From an uncultured Verrucomicrobiales bacterium (GTDB taxonomy: Bacteria > Verrucomicrobiota > Verrucomicrobiia > Verrucomicrobiales > Akkermansiaceae): 8,586 bases of DNA. Where the stretch lies: assembly GCA_937885815.1 (NCBI GenBank), contig CALABM010000154.1, positions 1-8,586 of the forward strand, read 5' to 3'. The notes beneath the pieces are model-generated. The model worked only from the letters and a program-made list of their open reading frames with translations, was not told the origin of the DNA and did not search any database. The translations under genes were made by a program, and so were the position numbers. Below, piece after piece: positions 1 to 5,791 of this stretch; the stretch's first letter is position 1; the number at the start of each line of letters is the position of its first letter.

Positions 1-99
1 AGCAGCCTCAGGGGCGGCGGGAGCAGCGGGAGCAGGGGCAGCCTCCTGAGCGAAAACGGGCAGAGCGGCCACGAGTGCGAGAATGATGGACTTCTTCAT
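1..99 (-). CDS. N-terminal fragment of a secreted Ala/Pro-rich protein, paralogue of the 32-residue-repeat protein (cut by window edge)
   Basis: Only the first 33 codons are inside the window; the gene runs off the left edge. They encode a signal peptide (Met-Lys-Lys, a hydrophobic run, then LPVFA with likely cleavage before QE), followed by an Ala/Pro-rich linker. The DNA matches 1856-1954, the start of the downstream repeat protein, at 96 of 99 positions. The three changes give only two amino-acid differences, an Ala/Val exchange at residues 12 and 15. The start is the ATG whose complement is at 97-99, at the position equivalent to the paralogue's start. No Shine-Dalgarno sequence precedes it. 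The body of the protein is not visible, so whether it also carries the 32-residue repeats is inference. Export is inferred from the signal peptide; function is unknown. Confidence 0.8.
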   Translation of the reverse strand, partial: MKKSIILALVAALPVFAQEAAPAPAAPAAPEAA

Positions 100-137
100 G
101 TATTGGATTGAGTTAGATTTTTTTGAAGTGGTTCAGT

Positions 138-190
138 GCCTTGCGGCGCCTTACGTTGATGAGAACGCTGGTCGCATTGTAAATTCTACA
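138..190 (-). promoter_or_regulatory. Promoter/leader element of the left-edge gene
   Basis: Read on the minus strand, a TGTAGAAT box (190-183) lies 84 nt before the ATG. It is followed by an 18-nt block containing GGCGCCGCAAGG (155-138). Both recur at the same spacing in front of the paralogue at 1157-1954, where the 18-nt block is identical. The box resembles a sigma70 -10 (TAGAAT), but no convincing -35 is seen. A leader of about 75 nt is therefore likely but not proven. Confidence 0.4.
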
Positions 191-347
191 CGCAAAAATT
201 ATTTTTTTCTAAAAAAGATAAAAAGTGATGTATTGTGTGTGTTAATGTATTGAAAAATAGGTCTTTATTTAATTTTGAGAAAAAGCTTGCTAAAGCTTTC
301 AGGTAGTGCTTAAGGTTGCCGCACGTTTCTGCCTCGAGAAAAAAGCG

Positions 348-385
348 GAAGAAAAAAGAAGACCGGCAGACTTACGTCCGCCGGT
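348..385 (-). terminator. Intrinsic terminator of the EF-hand gene
   Basis: ACCGGCAGAC (362-371) pairs with GTCCGCCGGT (376-385), giving 10 pairs including one G-T wobble. On the minus strand the loop is GTAA, a GNRA-type tetraloop. A T-rich tail (CTTCTTTTTTCTT) follows on the minus strand. The hairpin begins 34 nt after the EF-hand gene's stop codon. Confidence 0.8.
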
Positions 386-418
386 TACTTTCAATTCTGT
401 GTTATTCTGAGCTGTGAA

Positions 419-967
419 TTACAGCTCGAGAGTGGTGGGGGTGTCAGCTGCAGGTGTCTGGGGCATGGGGCGCTGACCTTCGGGGCGCGGGCGGCGCGGG
501 CCTCTCTGGGCACGTTCGTTGCGGCGGTTCTGTATTGCTGTGCGCAGGGCCTCTCGTTCGGCTTCGTTCAGCTCACCGTTGCTGTCCGTATCAAAACGCT
601 GAATCATTTCCGGGCGCTGGCTGTGGGGGCGGCGGCGATTGCCGGGGTGTGCATTGCCGGCAGGCCCCTGCGGGCGGTGAGCACGCTCGCCATGGGGGCG
701 GCGACTGCTCATCCGGGCACGGGCGGCGGCACGTTCTTCTTCGCTCAGCTGCCCATTTTTATCCGTGTCAAATCTTTCCAGCATACGGCGCTGTATGTTC
801 TCGCGCACGGCAGCGCGATCTGCTTCGCTCATGTTGCGGCGGGGCATGATGCCCTCAGCCTTCCAGTGGCGGTGCTGAGGGGCGGCTGGAGTGGCCTCCG
901 GCTGAGGTGTTTCCTGAGCCATGGCCGGAAGAGTGGCGATAAGCGCCGCGATAAGTGTATTCTTCAT
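419..967 (-). CDS. Secreted protein with two EF-hand calcium-binding loops
   Basis: A 182-residue protein. Residues 1-17 form a signal peptide with likely cleavage between AMA and QE. Two canonical 12-residue EF-hand loops follow. The first is at residues 67-78 (D67, D69, N71, G72, E78) and the second at 126-137 (D126, D128, N130, G131, E137), each preceded by a short charged helix. The linker (about 88-120) and tail (148-182) are rich in Arg, Pro, Gln and His. The tail includes GQRPMP, a motif of the neighbouring repeat protein encoded by the same DNA. Ca2+ binding is inferred from the loops, and export from the signal peptide. The biological role is unknown; a Ca2+-dependent structural or adhesive protein is possible. 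The gene has its own terminator and an upstream TGTAGA box, so it is probably monocistronic. There is no Shine-Dalgarno before the ATG. Confidence 0.85.
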   Translation of the reverse strand: MKNTLIAALIATLPAMAQETPQPEATPAAPQHRHWKAEGIMPRRNMSEADRAAVRENIQRRMLERFDTDKNGQLSEEERAAARARMSSRRPHGERAHRPQGPAGNAHPGNRRRPHSQRPEMIQRFDTDSNGELNEAEREALRTAIQNRRNERAQRGPRRPRPEGQRPMPQTPAADTPTTLEL

Positions 968-999
968 TTTAATTGTGAGTGTGGTTTTAGGTTTATACC

Positions 1000-1054
1000 G
1001 GGCGCTTACCGCCTCTCTGTTTTAGGGAACGAATTTTTATTTGTGTTATCTACA
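1000..1054 (-). promoter_or_regulatory. Promoter/leader element of the EF-hand gene
   Basis: On the minus strand, TGTAGATA (1054-1047) lies 80 nt before the ATG, close to the 83-84 nt seen for the two repeat-protein leaders. A GGCG-GTAAG-CGCC stem-loop (1013-1001) sits where those leaders have GGCGCCGCAAGG. Similarity to the other two leaders is partial. A good -35 is not evident. Confidence 0.35.
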
Positions 1055-1102
1055 ATCAATTATGAATTATTTTATAAGTGAATATTGTGCTGGATATAAT
1101 GC

Positions 1103-1132
1103 AAAAAGGCTTCCCGTGTGGGAAGCCTTTTT
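1103..1132 (-). terminator. Intrinsic terminator of the repeat-protein gene
   Basis: A perfect 13-bp inverted repeat, AAAAAGGCTTCCC (1103-1115) with GGGAAGCCTTTTT (1120-1132), closes a 4-nt loop. On the minus strand it ends in TTTTT. It lies about 25 nt after the repeat-protein stop at 1157. Its A/T-symmetric ends would let it also work on the plus strand. Confidence 0.88.
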
Positions 1133-1156
1133 GAAGGAAGTTTTTAGCTCAGGGCT

Positions 1157-1954
1157 TTAGTGGTTGCAGCCACAGTTGCGACGGCAGTTGCGACGACCCT
1201 GGGGCATGTTGCCCTGGAAGCGGGGCATGGGGCGCTGACCCTGGAAGCGGGGGCCCATCGGGCGACGGCCCTGACGGTTCATACCGCAACGGGGACCCTG
1301 GGGCATGTTACCTTGGAAACGGGGCATGGGGCGCTGACCGAAGAAGCGGGGCATCGGGCGACGAGCCTGACGGTTCATACCGCAACGGGGACCCTGAGGA
1401 CGCTGACCCTGGAAGCGGGGCATGGGGCGCTGACCCTGGAAGCAGGGCATCGGACGACGGTCCTGACGGTTCATGCCGTGGCGGGGACCCTGGGGCATGT
1501 TACCCTGGAAGCGGGGCATGGGGCGCTGACCGAAGAAGCGGGGCATGGGGCGACGAGCCTGACGGTTCATACCGCAACGGGGACCCTGAGGACGCTGACC
1601 CTGGAAACGGGGACCCTGGGGCATGTTACCCTGGAAGCAGGGCATCGGGCGACGGCCCTGACGGTTCATACCCTGACGGGGACCCTGGGGACGCTGACCC
1701 TGAAAACGGGGACCCTGAGGACGCTGGCCCATGTTGCGATGACCGCGACGACCCTGACGGTTCATGTTGCCATGACCACGACGACCCTCAGCGCGATGGC
1801 GGGGAGCCTGAGCCTCGGGAGCAGCGGCGGGAGCTTCAGGAGCAGCGGGAGCTACAGCAGCCTCAGGGGCGGCGGGAGCAGCGGGAGCAGGGGCAGCCTC
1901 CTGAGCGAAAGCGGGCAGAACGGCCACGAGTGCGAGTATGATGGACTTCTTCAT
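1157..1954 (-). CDS. Secreted Arg/Pro/Gln/Gly-rich protein of 32-residue tandem repeats
   Basis: A 265-residue protein. Residues 1-17 are a signal peptide (likely cleavage LPAFA/QE), and 18-51 form an Ala/Pro/Glu linker. Residues 63-255 hold six tandem units of about 32 residues, starting at residues 63, 95, 128, 160, 192 and 224. A typical unit opens GMNRQ-x-RRPMP and continues RFQGQRPMPRFQGNMPQGPR; the first unit is degenerate and the second has 33 residues. Eight cysteines lie in the mature part (106, 127, 171, 191, 223, 257, 261, 263), and the end is NCRRNCGCNH. The repeats are strongly basic and presumably disordered. I do not recognise a family. Binding to polyanions such as DNA, mucin or LPS, or disulfide cross-linking, are guesses. 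The start is supported by the signal peptide and by the matching paralogue at 1-99. There is no Shine-Dalgarno. Confidence 0.82.
   Translation of the reverse strand: MKKSIILALVAVLPAFAQEAAPAPAAPAAPEAAVAPAAPEAPAAAPEAQAPRHRAEGRRGHGNMNRQGRRGHRNMGQRPQGPRFQGQRPQGPRQGMNRQGRRPMPCFQGNMPQGPRFQGQRPQGPRCGMNRQARRPMPRFFGQRPMPRFQGNMPQGPRHGMNRQDRRPMPCFQGQRPMPRFQGQRPQGPRCGMNRQARRPMPRFFGQRPMPRFQGNMPQGPRCGMNRQGRRPMGPRFQGQRPMPRFQGNMPQGRRNCRRNCGCNH
1190..1768 (-). repeat. 96-bp tandem coding repeat with a 192-bp higher-order period
   Basis: Inside the repeat-protein gene, about six units of 96 bp (one of 99 bp) follow each other. Alternate units resemble each other more than neighbours do. For example, GACCGAAGAAGCGGGGCAT occurs at 1336 and again at 1528, exactly 192 bp apart. 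The pattern indicates growth by duplication of a two-unit block and makes copy-number change by slippage or recombination likely. Confidence 0.85.
1856..1954 (-). repeat. Second copy of the signal-peptide/linker module found at 1-99
   Basis: The 99 bases at 1856-1954 match 1-99 at 96 positions in the same orientation. Weaker similarity continues through the 5' leader to about 2044 (matching up to about 190). The first copy is cut by the window edge, so the full length of the duplicated segment is unknown. Confidence 0.85.
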
Positions 1955-1991
1955 GTGTTATGTTTTGAGTTAGATTCTGAAGTGGTTTAGA

Positions 1992-2044
1992 GCCTTGCGG
2001 CGCCTTACGCTGAGAAGAACGGCAGCCTTGTCAAAAATTCTACA
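1992..2044 (-). promoter_or_regulatory. Promoter/leader element of the repeat-protein gene
   Basis: The minus strand carries TGTAGAAT (2044-2037), 83 nt before the ATG, and an 18-nt block with GGCGCCGCAAGG (2009-1992) that is identical to the one at 138-155. A TTGACA also occurs at 2034-2029, but no fair -10 follows at 16-18 bp. The box shared between copies is thus the better promoter candidate. Confidence 0.4.
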
Positions 2045-2161
2045 CACAAAATTCATTTTTTATGAAAAAATATAAAAAAGTGTTAGGTGTGAGATGAGTC
2101 GTAGAGCTGGCGGGTACTGTGGTTGCTCCCGCGATAGAGCACGTTTTAAGGGTACAAGTGG

Positions 2162-2171
2162 TATATATAAC
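2162..2171 (+). promoter_or_regulatory. Possible leuB -10 region
   Basis: TATATATAAC lies about 95 nt before the leuB start and is the only TATAAT-like sequence in this leader. The sequence about 17 bp upstream (GTTTTA at 2143-2148) is a poor -35, so this is a weak call. Confidence 0.3.
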
Positions 2172-2193
2172 TATGATTGTGAGCGCGTGAAGT

Positions 2194-2209
2194 CGCAGAA
2201 ATATCTGCG
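2194..2209 (+). other. Small perfect hairpin in the leuB leader
   Basis: CGCAGA (2194-2199) and TCTGCG (2204-2209) form a 6-bp stem with an AATA loop, 55 nt before the chosen leuB ATG. No T run follows, so it is not a terminator. It could be a leader structure or an operator; it may equally be chance. Confidence 0.4.
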
Positions 2210-2264
2210 GTGCAGCACTTAGCTCTTGTCAGATGGTGAGTTAAGGCGTATGATGGTGGCAGAC

Positions 2265-3362
2265 ATGAATACATATGAGATAGCAGTGCTGGCGGGTGAC
2301 GGAATCGGCCCGGAGGTCATGGAGCAGGCTTTGCGAGTGCTTGATGCGGTGGAAGAGAAGTATGGTTTCCGCACGGAGCGCACATCCTGCTATGTGGGTG
2401 GTGCCGGCATTGATAACTGTGGCAAGGCTCTGCCTGCTGAGACTCTGGCTGCCTGTGAAGCGGCGGATGCCATCCTGTTCGGCTCCGTGGGTGGGCCTAA
2501 GTGGGACACGCTGCCGCCGGATGAGCGCCCTGAGCGTGGTGCTCTGTTGCCCCTGCGCCGCCACTTTAACCTGTATGCGAATCTCCGCCCCGGCATCTGC
2601 CTGCCGGAGCTGGTGGACGCTTCCCCCATTAAGAACAGCATCATCCCGCAGGGCTTTGATATTCTCTGCGTGCGCGAGCTTACGGGTGGCATGTACTTCG
2701 GTGAGCCTAAGTTCTATGGCGAGCGTGATGGCGAGACCGTGGCTCTGGATACTCTTTTCTATAAGAAGAGTGAGGTGGAGCGCATCGCTCATGTGGCGTT
2801 TGAGGCAGCACGTGGCCGCAGCGGCCGCTTGTGCAGTGTGGATAAGGCAAATGTGCTGGCATCCTCTGTGATGTGGCGTGAGGTGATGAACGCCATCGCT
2901 CCTCAGTATCCGGACGTGACGCTCACGCACATGTATGTGGATAATGCTGCCATGCAGCTGGTGCGCAACCCGAATCAGTTTGACGTGATGGTCACGGAAA
3001 ATACCTTCGGTGATATTTTGACGGATGAGATGGCCATTGTGTGCGGTTCTCTGGGTATGCTGCCCAGTGCTTCCCTGTGCAAGAATGGTGAGAGCACCTT
3101 CGGCCTGTATGAGCCCTCCGGTGGCTCCGCTCCGGATATCGCCGGTAAGGGTATTGCTAACCCCATCGCACAGATTCTTTCCATGGCCATGATGCTGCGC
3201 TACTCTTGCCGTGAAACTGCCGCTGCGGATGCTGTGGAGGCCGCTGTGCGTGCCGTCATTGCTGCCGGTTACCGCACGGGTGATTTGAGCACCGGTGCAG
3301 AGGGTGAAATCCGTGTAGGCACGGCTGGCATGGGTGATGCCGTTCTGGCTGCGCTGAAGTAA
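2265..3362 (+). CDS. leuB: 3-isopropylmalate dehydrogenase LeuB
   Basis: This cytoplasmic enzyme oxidatively decarboxylates 3-isopropylmalate to 2-oxoisocaproate with NAD+, the third step of leucine synthesis. The 365-residue product has the family's usual length. Motifs seen: GDGIGPEV (11-18), LPLRRHFNLYANLRP with substrate-binding Arg98 and Arg108, RELTGGMYFGEP (137-148, Arg137 and Tyr144), SVDKANVL (191-198, catalytic Lys194), Asp226, NTFGDILTDE (246-255, metal ligands Asp250 and Asp254), and the NAD-binding loop PSGGSAPDIAGKGIANP (284-300). I chose the ATG at 2265 because family members start just before this beta strand and GGTGG lies 5 nt upstream. In-frame ATGs at 2250 and 2253, behind AAGG, are alternatives. 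No leuA, leuC or leuD is adjacent, so leuB appears to be transcribed alone. Tartrate or isocitrate dehydrogenase relatives are less likely, given the LeuB-type RELTGGMYFGEP. Confidence 0.96.
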   Translation: MNTYEIAVLAGDGIGPEVMEQALRVLDAVEEKYGFRTERTSCYVGGAGIDNCGKALPAETLAACEAADAILFGSVGGPKWDTLPPDERPERGALLPLRRHFNLYANLRPGICLPELVDASPIKNSIIPQGFDILCVRELTGGMYFGEPKFYGERDGETVALDTLFYKKSEVERIAHVAFEAARGRSGRLCSVDKANVLASSVMWREVMNAIAPQYPDVTLTHMYVDNAAMQLVRNPNQFDVMVTENTFGDILTDEMAIVCGSLGMLPSASLCKNGESTFGLYEPSGGSAPDIAGKGIANPIAQILSMAMMLRYSCRETAAADAVEAAVRAVIAAGYRTGDLSTGAEGEIRVGTAGMGDAVLAALK

Positions 3363-3405
3363 GCTGCAATTCTTCTTCCTATCCGGAGCTTATCCGGAAA
3401 AACGG

Positions 3406-3438
3406 AAAGCCGGGCAAGCTGATATGCTGCCCGGCTTT
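3406..3438. terminator. Bidirectional terminator between leuB and tkt
   Basis: A perfect 11-bp inverted repeat, AAAGCCGGGCA (3406-3416) and TGCCCGGCTTT (3428-3438), lies between the converging genes. On the plus strand it is followed by CTGTTTTATATTTG. On the minus strand it is followed by TCCGTTTTTCC. It can serve both leuB, ending 43 nt before, and tkt, ending 30 nt away on the other side. Confidence 0.85.
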
Positions 3439-3467
3439 CTGTTTTATATTTGTTTTCTGAAGTCTTA

Positions 3468-5474
3468 TCAGAGCTTCTCGGCGTGTGCTACGATGTTCGG
3501 CACGTTCATGCCAAGCTCCTTGAGCACCACATCACCGGGGGCGGAGAAGCCGTAGTTGTCGATGGAGATGATGCTGCCTTCAGTGCCCACGTAGCGGTAC
3601 CAAAGATCGCTCTTGCCGGCCTCCACGGCGAGGCGGCGTGTGCAGGCTGCCGGCAGTACGCTCTCGCGGTACTCGGCGCTCTGGCGGTTGAAGCGCCACA
3701 TGGAGGGCATGGATACCACGCGTACATCCGGGCCGAGCTGCTTGGCTGCTTCCAGCGCAAGGATGAGCTCAGAGCCGCTGGAGATGATGATGCGGCCGGG
3801 CTGCTCCGTCTGCTCCTTCAGGGCCACATAAGCGCCCTTCAGGGTGCCCTGGCGGCGGTCTTCAGCGCTGATGGGGTGCACGGAGCTGAGGCTGGGCACG
3901 TTCTGGCGGGTGAGGATGAGGGCGGTGGGGCCGTCCTTGCGCTCCATGGCGCACATCCAAGCACCGGCGGCTTCCTCTTCATCTGCCGGGCGTACCACGT
4001 CCAGATTCGGGATGACGCGCAGGCCGGTCACGGTTTCCACCGGCTGGTGGGTGGGGCCGTCTTCGCCCACGGCCACGGAGTCGTGGGTGAGCACGTAGGT
4101 TACGGGAAGCTCGGAGAGGGCTGCCACGCGGATGGAGGCGCGCATGTAGTCCACAAACACGCAGAAGGTACCGGCGGATACGCGGAAGAGGCCATCATAG
4201 GCGATGCCGTTGCAGATGGCGGCCATGGCGTGCTCGCGGATGCCGAACCAGAAGTTGCGGCCGGTGTAATCGGTGGCGGAGAAGTCACCTGCGCCCTTGA
4301 GGTAGTTCTTGTTGGAGGAGAACAGGTCTGCACTGGTGGAGAGCAGGGCGGGGCACTGGTTAGCAATGGCGTTCTGAGCCACGGCGCCGGAGGAGCGGGT
4401 GGCTTCCTTGCAGCCTTCAGCAAAGGCGGGAATCATGGCGTTGCTCTTCTCGGGGCAGAGGCCGTTCACGGCCAGATCCATGCCGGCATCCAGAGCGGCA
4501 GCCTTGTCCGGGTTTGCGGCGCGCCAAGCGTCGTACGTCACCTTCCAGTCCGCATAAGCAGCTTCGCGCTCGGCCTTCAGGCCGGCCATGTAGCTGCGTA
4601 CTTCCTCGCTCACGTAGTAGCGCTCATCAGTGGGCAGGCCCCAGTTGGCATGAGCCTCAGCCCATACCTTGGCGCCGCCTTCACCGTGGCCCTTGGTGGT
4701 ACCTTCAAAGCCGGGCACGCCCTTGGCGATGATGGTCTTGGCGATGATAAGCTTGGGGCGGCCATTCTTTTCCTGGCGAGCGGTGCGCAGGGCGGTGCGT
4801 ACCTGCTGCAGGTCGTTGCCGTCGATGGTGACGGCATCCCAGCCCTGGGCGGTGAAGCAGGCGGCGACATCGTCCACCTGTGTCTTCTCAATGGCGGCAT
4901 CCAGAGTGATGCCGTTGGCATCATAGATGAGGATGAGGTTATCCAGCTTCAGGCAGCCGGCAATGGCGGCGGCTTCGCGGGAGATGCCTTCCTGTATGCA
5001 GCCGTCACCGGCAAGGCAGTAGATGTTCTGATTGAAGATTTCGTGCTCGGGGGTGTTGTAGCAAGCGGCAGCGTGCTTGGCGGAGATGGCGAAGCCAACG
5101 GCGTTTGCGATACCCTGACCGAGGGGGCCGGTGGTGCACTCTACACCGGGGCAGCACCCGTACTCAGGGTGGCCGGGCGTGTTTGAGCCCTTGGCGCGGA
5201 AGGCCTTCACGTCATCCATGCTGACGCCGAAGCCGCTCAGGTGCAGCCAGCCGTACAGGAACATGGAACCATGGCCACCGGAGAGGACAAAGCGGTCTCG
5301 GTTAAGCCAGCGGGGTTCAGAGGGATTCACATTCAGCAGCTCGCCATACAGCGCAGCGCCGATTTCAGCACAGCCCAGCGGCAGACCCATATGGCCGGAG
5401 GCCTTGTCATAAATCGCATCTATGGCGAGACCGCGAGCCTCATTGGCAGCTTTAAGTAGAATTTCCGTGTTCAT
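3468..5474 (-). CDS. tkt: Transketolase
   Basis: Transketolase is a ThDP/Mg2+-dependent cytoplasmic enzyme that moves two-carbon ketol units between sugar phosphates in the non-oxidative pentose phosphate pathway. The 668-residue length is typical. Motifs in order: SGHMG with His28 (26-30), GGHGSMFLY (66-74), GHP (101-103), GPLGQG (116-121), the ThDP signature GDGCIQEG (157-163) leading to Asn187, GHGEGGAK (262-269), the catalytic glutamate region IREHAM (Glu414), DYMRASIR (442-449), and the transketolase signature DSVAVGEDGPTHQP (465-478). All catalytic elements are present. The ATG at 5474 fits the family N-terminus. A promoter ends only 8 nt before it, leaving no room for a Shine-Dalgarno. 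The gene stands alone between leuB and the protease gene. A bifunctional relative or DXP synthase is excluded by length and by the His28 and GDGCIQEG pattern. Confidence 0.97.
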   Translation of the reverse strand: MNTEILLKAANEARGLAIDAIYDKASGHMGLPLGCAEIGAALYGELLNVNPSEPRWLNRDRFVLSGGHGSMFLYGWLHLSGFGVSMDDVKAFRAKGSNTPGHPEYGCCPGVECTTGPLGQGIANAVGFAISAKHAAACYNTPEHEIFNQNIYCLAGDGCIQEGISREAAAIAGCLKLDNLILIYDANGITLDAAIEKTQVDDVAACFTAQGWDAVTIDGNDLQQVRTALRTARQEKNGRPKLIIAKTIIAKGVPGFEGTTKGHGEGGAKVWAEAHANWGLPTDERYYVSEEVRSYMAGLKAEREAAYADWKVTYDAWRAANPDKAAALDAGMDLAVNGLCPEKSNAMIPAFAEGCKEATRSSGAVAQNAIANQCPALLSTSADLFSSNKNYLKGAGDFSATDYTGRNFWFGIREHAMAAICNGIAYDGLFRVSAGTFCVFVDYMRASIRVAALSELPVTYVLTHDSVAVGEDGPTHQPVETVTGLRVIPNLDVVRPADEEEAAGAWMCAMERKDGPTALILTRQNVPSLSSVHPISAEDRRQGTLKGAYVALKEQTEQPGRIIISSGSELILALEAAKQLGPDVRVVSMPSMWRFNRQSAEYRESVLPAACTRRLAVEAGKSDLWYRYVGTEGSIISIDNYGFSAPGDVVLKELGMNVPNIVAHAEKL

Positions 5475-5482
5475 GCGCGTCT

Positions 5483-5510
5483 ATCTTAGCACAAAATAGC
5501 CATTTGTAAA
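5483..5510 (-). promoter_or_regulatory. tkt promoter, sigma70-like, next to the start codon
   Basis: On the minus strand, TTTACA (5510-5505), a 16-bp spacer and TAAGAT (5488-5483) preceded by TGC form a -35, an extended -10 and a -10. Only 8 nt separate the -10 from the tkt ATG, so transcription should begin at or within about two bases of the start codon. Confidence 0.65.
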
Positions 5511-5719
5511 GTAGTAAGTGTACTTTCAGCCTACAGATTATGCGCTTTCCGGCTCTTTTTGCTCGAAAGTGTAAAACAGGGAGTCTCCGCGTTTGTTTAT
5601 GGGGATTCTTTGTTTATCTCTTTGTTATACTGCTCTCCGGTATTACGCAACACTGAGAAGTGTGATATGAAAAAGCCGGGGCGCTCTTAACCGTCACCGC
5701 GGGTTAGCTATTGGTAAGA

Positions 5720-5755
5720 AAACTCCCCGGTTGTCAGGTGACGACCGGGGAGTTT
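5720..5755 (-). terminator. Intrinsic terminator of the metalloprotease gene
   Basis: A perfect 12-bp inverted repeat, AAACTCCCCGGT (5720-5731) and ACCGGGGAGTTT (5744-5755), closes a 12-nt loop. It begins 36 nt past the stop at 5792. On the minus strand it ends in TTTTCTT. Confidence 0.82.
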
Positions 5756-5791
5756 CTGGATAGAGAAAAATCAGTAGCTGATTCCAAGGCA

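Larger units (their letters stand above)
100..418. other. Intergenic region: leader of the left-edge gene and terminator of the EF-hand gene
   Basis: I see no gene here. Positions 100-190 carry the minus-strand leader of the left-edge gene, with a TGTAGAAT box (183-190) and the GGCGCC element (138-155). The stretch 180-300 is AT-rich. It includes a small inverted repeat (AAAGCTT at 282-288, AAGCTTT at 293-299) followed on the minus strand by a short T run, possibly a weak terminator. The stronger terminator of the EF-hand gene lies at 348-385. Confidence 0.6.
1955..2264. other. Divergent intergenic region between the repeat protein and leuB
   Basis: No gene is seen. The left part (1955-2044) is the minus-strand leader of the repeat protein. 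An AT-rich stretch follows (2036-2090). The right part holds a possible leuB -10 (2162-2171) and a small perfect hairpin (2194-2209). No leucine-rich leader peptide is visible: the only tiny frame checked near the -10 (ATG at 2173) encodes MIVSA. Confidence 0.6.
5475..5791. other. Intergenic region between the protease gene and tkt
   Basis: No gene is seen. It contains the tkt promoter (5483-5510) and the protease-gene terminator (5720-5755). A weak inverted repeat, TAACC (5688-5692) and GGTTA (5702-5706), lies between them. The middle part (5520-5690) is AT-rich without clear structure. Confidence 0.6.

Noticed and set aside
1190..1768. Regular repeats that might suggest a CRISPR array
   Set aside because: The units are 96 bp, coding and contiguous, with no repeat-spacer alternation.
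1160..1990. A 276-codon plus-strand frame opposite the repeat protein, itself showing 32-residue periodicity
   Set aside because: The periodicity is inherited from the 96-bp DNA repeat. The minus-strand frame has a signal peptide, a paralogue and a terminator; the plus frame has none.
2029..2034. TTGACA as the -35 of the repeat-protein gene
   Set aside because: The sequence 16-18 bp downstream (AGCGTA region) is a poor -10, and the hexamer is altered to TTTACA in the paralogous leader. The shared TGTAGAAT box is the better candidate.
2241..2930. A 229-codon minus-strand frame opposite leuB
   Set aside because: It is a shadow of leuB; no motif or promoter supports it.
3450..5186. A 578-codon open frame on the plus strand opposite tkt
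   Set aside because: It is antisense to a complete transketolase with all motifs. Its product is a Gly/Ala/Val/His-rich artefact of GC-rich codons.
5700..5722. GGTTAGCTATTGGTAAG, resembling a tRNA D-arm
   Set aside because: No acceptor stem, anticodon arm or T-arm can be formed around it.
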